From Bacteroidales bacterium (GTDB lineage Bacteria; Bacteroidota; Bacteroidia; Bacteroidales; Bacteroidaceae), in NCBI GenBank assembly GCA_015060865.1, contig SUXS01000004.1, positions 1 to 64,000 on the forward strand: a stretch of 64,000 nt of DNA, given 5' to 3'. Position 1 is the stretch's first letter, and each line of letters opens with the position of its first letter. The notes beneath the pieces were generated by a model. The model did no database searches and was not told where the DNA came from. It worked only from the letters and a program-made list of their open reading frames with translations. Both the position numbers and the translations under genes were made by a program. Shown here one piece after another: positions 59,438 through 64,000 of this stretch.

Positions 59438-61900
59438 ATGACAATAAACGAGATGAGCACAAATAGGAAGCCGACACGATTATTTAAGAGAATCATGCTC
59501 GCCATGGCGAGCTTCGTCGGCTCACTGACGATGACAGCACAGGAGTTAGCGCCGCTGAGCGAAGCGGAGTGGATAACGGGTAGCACGTATGCGGCAATGC
59601 CACGCCACAAGATGGCCGAGGGAGTGGCCCTCCCCCTCTTCCGCAAGGTGATAACATGCGATGCACCGATAGAGCGGGCCATGCTGACGGCCACGGCACT
59701 GGGCGTGTATGACATCATCGTAAACGGACAGCATGTGGAGGGGCACGAACTGAAGCCGGGATGGACGGACTATCGCAAGGAGGTGACATGCCAGACGATG
59801 GACATCACCCCACTGCTGCGCAAGGGCGAGAACGAGATATGTGCGCAGCTGAGCTACGGATGGTGGGCAGGAGAGATAAGCCGCGGCGTATATGGGCAGC
59901 ACACTCCGCTGGCACTGAAGGCCGAAGTGGTGATTGACGGACAATACGCCACACGCACCGACAACACCTGGCAGTGCAGCTACGGCGGACCGCTGCTGCT
60001 GGGCGAGATATACGACGGCGAGGTGTATGACGCACGCCGCACGCCCACCGAGTGGGAAGGGGTGACGGTGCTGAAGCACATGCCCATGGCGGTGATTCCC
60101 TTCGAGGGCCCCGAGGTGCGCATCCGCGACAAAGCGCTGTGGCGCCATCCGCAGACGGTGACCATCTATAGCGAAACAGAGGAGACCGACACCGAGTATG
60201 GCATGATAAAGGCGGACCGTAGCCTGAAGAACCGCCCCTTCACGCTTAAGAAGGGCGAGACGGCAGTCATCGATATGGGCCAGAACATGGTAGGATGGGT
60301 GTACTTCGAGGCCAAGGCCGAACGAGGCACCGAGATAACCTTCCGCCACGGCGAGATGCTCAACGACAATGGCGACCGCCGAGGACGACTCGACGATGGT
60401 CCGGGAGGCAGCGTATGGACATACAATCTGCGCGAGGCCGATGCCACGCTGCGCTACACCTTCCGCGGCGACCGCCACGGCGAGAGCTACCGTCCGCGTC
60501 ACACGTTCATGGGATTCCGCTACGTATCGGTGACAGCCACCGAGGAGGTGAGGATAAGCAAGATCATAGGCCAGGTGGTGGGCTCTGAGATTGAGGAGTG
60601 GGGCGAGTTTGCCTGCTCCGATGCAAGCATCAACCAGCTATACAATAATATATGGTGGGGACAGCGCGGCAACTTCCTGAGCGTGCCTACCGACTGTCCG
60701 CAACGCGACGAACGCCTCGGTTGGACGGGCGACACACAGATATTTGCCCGCACGGCACTCTACAACTCCGACGCCAAGGACTTCTACCGTAAATGGATGC
60801 GCGACCTGCGCAACTCGCAACGCGAGGATGGCGCCTACCCCGACATCGCCCCCTACAACAACTTTTGGGGCTATGGCACGGCGGCTTGGGGCGATGCAGG
60901 CGTGATACTGCCGTGGACGGTGTATGAGATGACGGGCGACCGCACCATACTGGAAGAGAACTACGCGAGCATGACGCGTTACATGCAGTGGCTGTCGACC
61001 CAGGAGGAGACGGTAGAGGGCAAGCGCTACACACACATCGGTGCTGGCACTGCCACGGGCGACTGGCTGGCCTACGCTCCCATCGAGAGCCGCTACGTGT
61101 GTATGGCCTACTATGCCTATGTGGCGCAACTGATGGACAGCATTTCTGCCACGCTGGGCAAGCAGCGCGAAGCCGAGATCTACCGCGCCCTGTACGCCGA
61201 CATACGGCAGGAGTTTCAGCAACGCTACATGCTCCCCGACGGAGCGTTGCGCGAGCATACACAGACGGCCTACCTGCTGGCCCTGCGCTTCGACCTCCTA
61301 CCCGAGCAACACCGCACAGCAGCACGCCAGGCCCTGCGCCGCCTGATAGAGGAGAACGACTACTGCCTCTCCACGGGCTTCGTGGGCACAGGTATCCTAT
61401 GCTCCACACTGACCGACGAGGGCATGAACGACCTCGCCTATGCCCTGCTCCTGCAACGCAAGAACCCCTCGTGGCTATACAGCATAGACCAAGGGGCCAC
61501 GACCGTGTGGGAGCGATGGGACTCCTACAAGCGTGAAGAGGGATTCCACAAGCATGAGTGGAATATGAACTCCTTCAACCACTATGCCTACGGCGCTGTG
61601 GCCGAATGGATGTATGCCTACGTAGCTGGTATCCGTCCGGGCAAACCGGGATTCAGCCACGTGGTGTTTGCACCGCAAGTGGACAACCGCCCCGACAATC
61701 ACCCTACCCTCGCCTACCAGCCGCGCATCACCTGGGCCAAGGCCAAGACAGAGACTCCGTACGGCACGGTATCGGCATCGTGGCGACTGAAGAAGAACGG
61801 ACACTACGAATACACCCTCACACTGCCCGCCGGAGTGACCTACGAACTGCAGATACCCCACTTGACGGAGAAGGACGAGGTGAGAATTATGAACGATTAA
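59438..61900 (+). CDS. Alpha-L-rhamnosidase (GH78)
   Basis: An 820-residue glycoside hydrolase that releases terminal rhamnose from plant pectin side chains, glycosides or bacterial polysaccharides. After a probable signal peptide (residues ~18-35, MLAMASFVGSLTMTAQ) come the N-terminal beta domains (VYDIIVNGQHVEGHELKPGW), the concanavalin-like Bac_rhamnosid domain (QNMVGWVYFEAKAERGTEIT) and the (alpha/alpha)6 catalytic barrel with the GH78 hallmark DCPQRDERLGWTGDTQIF near 417-434. Likely periplasmic. No Sus pair is nearby. The ATG at 59453 (MSTNRK) is an alternative start. Confidence 0.92.
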   Translation: MTINEMSTNRKPTRLFKRIMLAMASFVGSLTMTAQELAPLSEAEWITGSTYAAMPRHKMAEGVALPLFRKVITCDAPIERAMLTATALGVYDIIVNGQHVEGHELKPGWTDYRKEVTCQTMDITPLLRKGENEICAQLSYGWWAGEISRGVYGQHTPLALKAEVVIDGQYATRTDNTWQCSYGGPLLLGEIYDGEVYDARRTPTEWEGVTVLKHMPMAVIPFEGPEVRIRDKALWRHPQTVTIYSETEETDTEYGMIKADRSLKNRPFTLKKGETAVIDMGQNMVGWVYFEAKAERGTEITFRHGEMLNDNGDRRGRLDDGPGGSVWTYNLREADATLRYTFRGDRHGESYRPRHTFMGFRYVSVTATEEVRISKIIGQVVGSEIEEWGEFACSDASINQLYNNIWWGQRGNFLSVPTDCPQRDERLGWTGDTQIFARTALYNSDAKDFYRKWMRDLRNSQREDGAYPDIAPYNNFWGYGTAAWGDAGVILPWTVYEMTGDRTILEENYASMTRYMQWLSTQEETVEGKRYTHIGAGTATGDWLAYAPIESRYVCMAYYAYVAQLMDSISATLGKQREAEIYRALYADIRQEFQQRYMLPDGALREHTQTAYLLALRFDLLPEQHRTAARQALRRLIEENDYCLSTGFVGTGILCSTLTDEGMNDLAYALLLQRKNPSWLYSIDQGATTVWERWDSYKREEGFHKHEWNMNSFNHYAYGAVAEWMYAYVAGIRPGKPGFSHVVFAPQVDNRPDNHPTLAYQPRITWAKAKTETPYGTVSASWRLKKNGHYEYTLTLPAGVTYELQIPHLTEKDEVRIMND

Positions 61901-61928
61901 CGATTAACGAGGAACGATGAAAGATTAG
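61885..61928. repeat. Degenerate 7-bp tandem repeat (ACGATTA type)
   Basis: Units ACGATTA, ACGATTA, ACGAGGA, ACGATGA, AAGATTA. It begins inside the last codons of the rhamnosidase gene, so it has changed that C-terminus. Confidence 0.8.
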
Positions 61929-61965
61929 CGGTGAGTAGAATTTCCTAAACTCAAAACTCTTGAGT

Positions 61966-61987
61966 CTGTTGACCGTTGACTGTTGAC
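61966..61987. repeat. Degenerate 7-bp tandem repeat (CTGTTGA type)
   Basis: Units CTGTTGA, CCGTTGA, CTGTTGA, just upstream of hemW. Confidence 0.75.
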
Positions 61988-62006
61988 ATAAAACATTAAA
62001 CAAACC

Positions 62007-63143
62007 ATGCCCGGCATATACATCCACGTACCCTTTTGTGAGAGCCGCTGCGCCTATTGCGACTTCTACTCCACCACGCTACTGAGCCATCGCAGCGCCT
62101 ATGTCGACATGGTATGCCGCGAGCTGCAGCTGCGCCTGCCCGAACTGCAGGGCGCACCCATCGAAACAATCTACCTTGGCGGTGGCACTCCCTCCACATT
62201 AACGATAGAGGAACTTTCCTCCATTCTCACTTCATTACGCAACTTTCATCTTTCATCTTTCAACTTTCAACTTGCTGAAATAACATTGGAAGCCAACCCC
62301 GACGACCTCACCGAGGAGTATGTGCAGGGCTTGCGCACGCTGCCCTTCAATCGGGTGAGTATAGGCATACAGTCGTTTCACAACCGTACGCTGCGGCTCG
62401 TGGGGCGTCGCCACACGGCACAGGAGGCCATAGAGGCTGTGCATCGCTGCCAGCGGATGGGACTCACCAACATCAGCATCGACCTCATGTATGGCCTGCC
62501 GGGCGAGACACTTGATGACTGGGTCTACAGCCTCGACCAAGCCATCGCACTCGGCGTACCCCATATCTCGGCCTATCACCTCACCTATGAGGAGGGCACG
62601 CGGCTGTGGCGCATGAAGGAGCAGGGCATCGTCAGCCCCATCGACGAGGAACAGAGCATCCGCGCCTTCGAGCTGCTGCGCGAGAAGCTGCTGGCGGCAG
62701 GCTATGAGCACTACGAGATATCCAACTTTGCCCTACCCGGCTACCACTCGCGCCACAACAGCAGCTACTGGCAAGGCATCCCTTATATAGGAATAGGCCC
62801 AGGCGCCCACTCCTACGATGGCACCGACCGTCGGTGGAACCTCAGTAGCCTCACCGACTACATCGCCACGCCCGAGGGCGAGGATGTGCCGCACGAGGTG
62901 GAGCACCTGACCACCGAGGAGCGCTACGACGAGCGTATCATCACCGAGCTGCGCACGGCACGCGGCATCGACCTCACGAGTCTGCTTGCCGACTTCGGCG
63001 AACGCTACCACACCCACTGCCTACGCTCCGCAACTCCTTATATATATAGAGGCCAACTCGTGCACACCGCCGACAACCACCTGCGCCTTACCCCCGAGAG
63101 CATCTTCATCAGCGATGCCGTAATGCGCGACTTGCTGTATTAA
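62007..63143 (+). CDS. hemW: HemW-type radical SAM protein
   Basis: A 378-residue radical-SAM protein, long annotated as oxygen-independent coproporphyrinogen oxidase but now seen as a heme chaperone. [4Fe-4S] motif CESRCAYC at 11-18, IYLGGGTPSTL at 55-64, ITLEANPDDLT at 92-102 and GVNRVSIGIQSFH-like NRVSIGIQSFHNRTLRLVGR. HemN-C winged domain at the end. The residues RNFHLSSFNFQL at about 78-89 are encoded by a 7-bp tandem repeat, in frame, between the GGGTPS loop and the next strand. HemN's extra N-terminal part is absent, as in HemW. Confidence 0.9.
   Translation: MPGIYIHVPFCESRCAYCDFYSTTLLSHRSAYVDMVCRELQLRLPELQGAPIETIYLGGGTPSTLTIEELSSILTSLRNFHLSSFNFQLAEITLEANPDDLTEEYVQGLRTLPFNRVSIGIQSFHNRTLRLVGRRHTAQEAIEAVHRCQRMGLTNISIDLMYGLPGETLDDWVYSLDQAIALGVPHISAYHLTYEEGTRLWRMKEQGIVSPIDEEQSIRAFELLREKLLAAGYEHYEISNFALPGYHSRHNSSYWQGIPYIGIGPGAHSYDGTDRRWNLSSLTDYIATPEGEDVPHEVEHLTTEERYDERIITELRTARGIDLTSLLADFGERYHTHCLRSATPYIYRGQLVHTADNHLRLTPESIFISDAVMRDLLY
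62242..62275. repeat. 7-bp tandem repeat inside hemW
   Basis: Units CTTTCAT, CTTTCAT, CTTTCAA, CTTTCAA, CTTG; codes for low-complexity Phe/Ser/Leu residues in a loop. Confidence 0.8.
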
Positions 63144-63242
63144 CTGCTATAGCCTATTTTCCACTCTATTCTACAAAAACTCAAATCCAACATTTATAGA
63201 ATAAAATATCATCAACTTATCGCATATACAGAATTTTATTTC

Positions 63243-63250
63243 TACATTTG
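63243..63250 (+). promoter_or_regulatory. -7 element upstream of the AsmA-like gene
   Basis: TACATTTG matches TAnnTTTG, 40 bp before the ATG at 63290. Confidence 0.55.
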
Positions 63251-63289
63251 CGGTAAAACTGAAAACATGTCAATGTTCCTAAGAGCTAT

Positions 63290-64000
63290 ATGAAAAAGTT
63301 TGCTAAGATTACAGGTATTGTACTGGCATGCCTGCTGGGAGTGCTCATCGTAGTGCTCATCGTAGTGCCCATCGCATTCCAAGGTAAGATTAAGGAGATT
63401 GTTATCAGTGAAGGCAACAAGCTGCTGAATGCCGAGTTCGGATTTGACGACCTCAGCATCAGCCTGTTCAGAGAGTTTCCCAAAGCATCAGTGGGCCTCG
63501 AAGGGTTTTGGCTAAAGGGCGTGGGCGACTTTGCTGCTGACACGCTGGTAAGAGCCGGCGATGCCGAGGTGGCAGTGAACGTGATGTCGATATTCGGTAA
63601 CAGCGGATTTGACATCACCAAGATACTACTCAAGGACACCTATGTGAAGGCCATCGTATTGGAAGACGGCAGACCCAACTGGGATGTGATGAAGCCCTCT
63701 GACGAAAAGGAAGAGGAAGACACCACGGCAAGCAGCTTCCGCATATTATTGAAGAAGGTGACGGTGGACAATCTGAACATCATCTACGACGACCGTGAGG
63801 GAGGGATGTATGCCGACATTGCCGACTTCAACGCCACTTGCTCGGGCGACATGGCAGCCGACAACACGCTGCTCGACCTTCAGGCAAGCATAGCGGCTAT
63901 CACCTTCCGCATGGATGGAGTGCCCCTGCTGAGCAAGGTGCGCATGGAGGCCGACCTCAACGTCGATGCAGATCTGGCCAACAGCAAGTTTACCCTCAAG
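63290..64000 (+). CDS. AsmA-family protein, N-terminal part
   Basis: Partial gene, 237 codons to the window edge. It starts with an uncleaved signal-anchor helix (IVLACLLGVLIVVLIVVPIAFQ) followed by the AsmA pattern FDDLSISLFREFPKASVGLEGFWLKG and IIYDDREGGMYADI. AsmA-like proteins are long inner-membrane-anchored periplasmic proteins related to lipid transport bridges; a role in outer-membrane lipid or protein homeostasis is the usual inference. The ATG at 63290 is the only sensible start and is just preceded by GAGCTAT. The track shows only a reverse-strand shadow here, because the gene is open at the edge. Confidence 0.8.
   Translation, partial: MKKFAKITGIVLACLLGVLIVVLIVVPIAFQGKIKEIVISEGNKLLNAEFGFDDLSISLFREFPKASVGLEGFWLKGVGDFAADTLVRAGDAEVAVNVMSIFGNSGFDITKILLKDTYVKAIVLEDGRPNWDVMKPSDEKEEEDTTASSFRILLKKVTVDNLNIIYDDREGGMYADIADFNATCSGDMAADNTLLDLQASIAAITFRMDGVPLLSKVRMEADLNVDADLANSKFTLK

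Overview
The window is chromosomal DNA from a member of the order Bacteroidales (Bacteroidota), probably Bacteroidaceae or Prevotellaceae. The evidence is the TAnnTTTG promoter elements with few Shine-Dalgarno sites, the DUF4295-L33-L28 ribosomal protein cluster, the V-type ATPase operon with a DUF2764 protein, the MoxR-DUF58-BatABCDE operon, an HU-LysM protein and a TonB-dependent receptor. I saw no rRNA, tRNA or CRISPR array. The genus cannot be fixed from the sequence alone.

Layout. 1-8.5 kb is an accessory region: the 5' end of an IS3/IS150-like element cut by the window edge, a DUF4160/DUF2442 pair, a broken small gene, an XRE regulator followed by an Eco57I-like restriction-modification pair (fused nuclease-methylase plus a second methylase), and the 3' remnant of an AlbA_2-type ATP-binding gene. 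8.5-16.5 kb is the V-ATPase operon (E, DUF2764, A, B, D, I, K, transcribed leftwards). 16.9-29.6 kb is housekeeping: a Cu/Zn-type permease, small regulators, a CPA2 antiporter, peptidase T, dihydroorotase with a free-standing MetH-activation domain, DUF4295/L33/L28, PncC/CinA, TsaD. 29.3-39.3 kb is the MoxR/Bat operon with PAP2 phosphatase. 39.4-43.4 kb carries HU-LysM, HU, RimO and FtsY. 43.9-51.3 kb is an outer-membrane uptake locus (exported EEP hydrolase divergent from a TonB receptor, a DUF5689 lipoprotein and a repeat-containing surface lipoprotein). 51.4-56.2 kb is mixed accessory DNA (DUF4143 ATPase with an operator-like 33-bp repeat array, metallophosphoesterase overlapping a PD-(D/E)XK protein, SLOG protein, two unknowns). 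56.3-58.9 kb is a two-gene cassette (HU-like regulator and VirE-like ATPase, divergent) enclosed by 96-bp inverted repeats. 59.4-64 kb has an alpha-L-rhamnosidase, HemW and the start of an AsmA-like protein.

What stands out. (1) The 56,317-58,919 cassette looks like a self-contained unit: equal-length terminal inverted repeats each with an internal hairpin, outward-facing genes, and a central array of three 22-bp repeats inside a perfect 12-bp inverted repeat. (2) The genome carries an interspersed family of degenerate tandem 7-bp repeats between genes, and two copies lie in frame inside genes (hemW and the VirE-like gene). (3) A second palindromic G/C-run repeat is embedded in frame in ntpI, rimO and the VirE-like gene, analogous in behaviour to the Rickettsia palindromic elements. 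(4) A TonB C-terminal domain sits at the N-terminus of a TonB-dependent receptor, flanked by a duplicated acidic peptide. (5) A DUF4143 ATPase has three direct repeats spaced exactly 33 bp just upstream of a near-consensus promoter.
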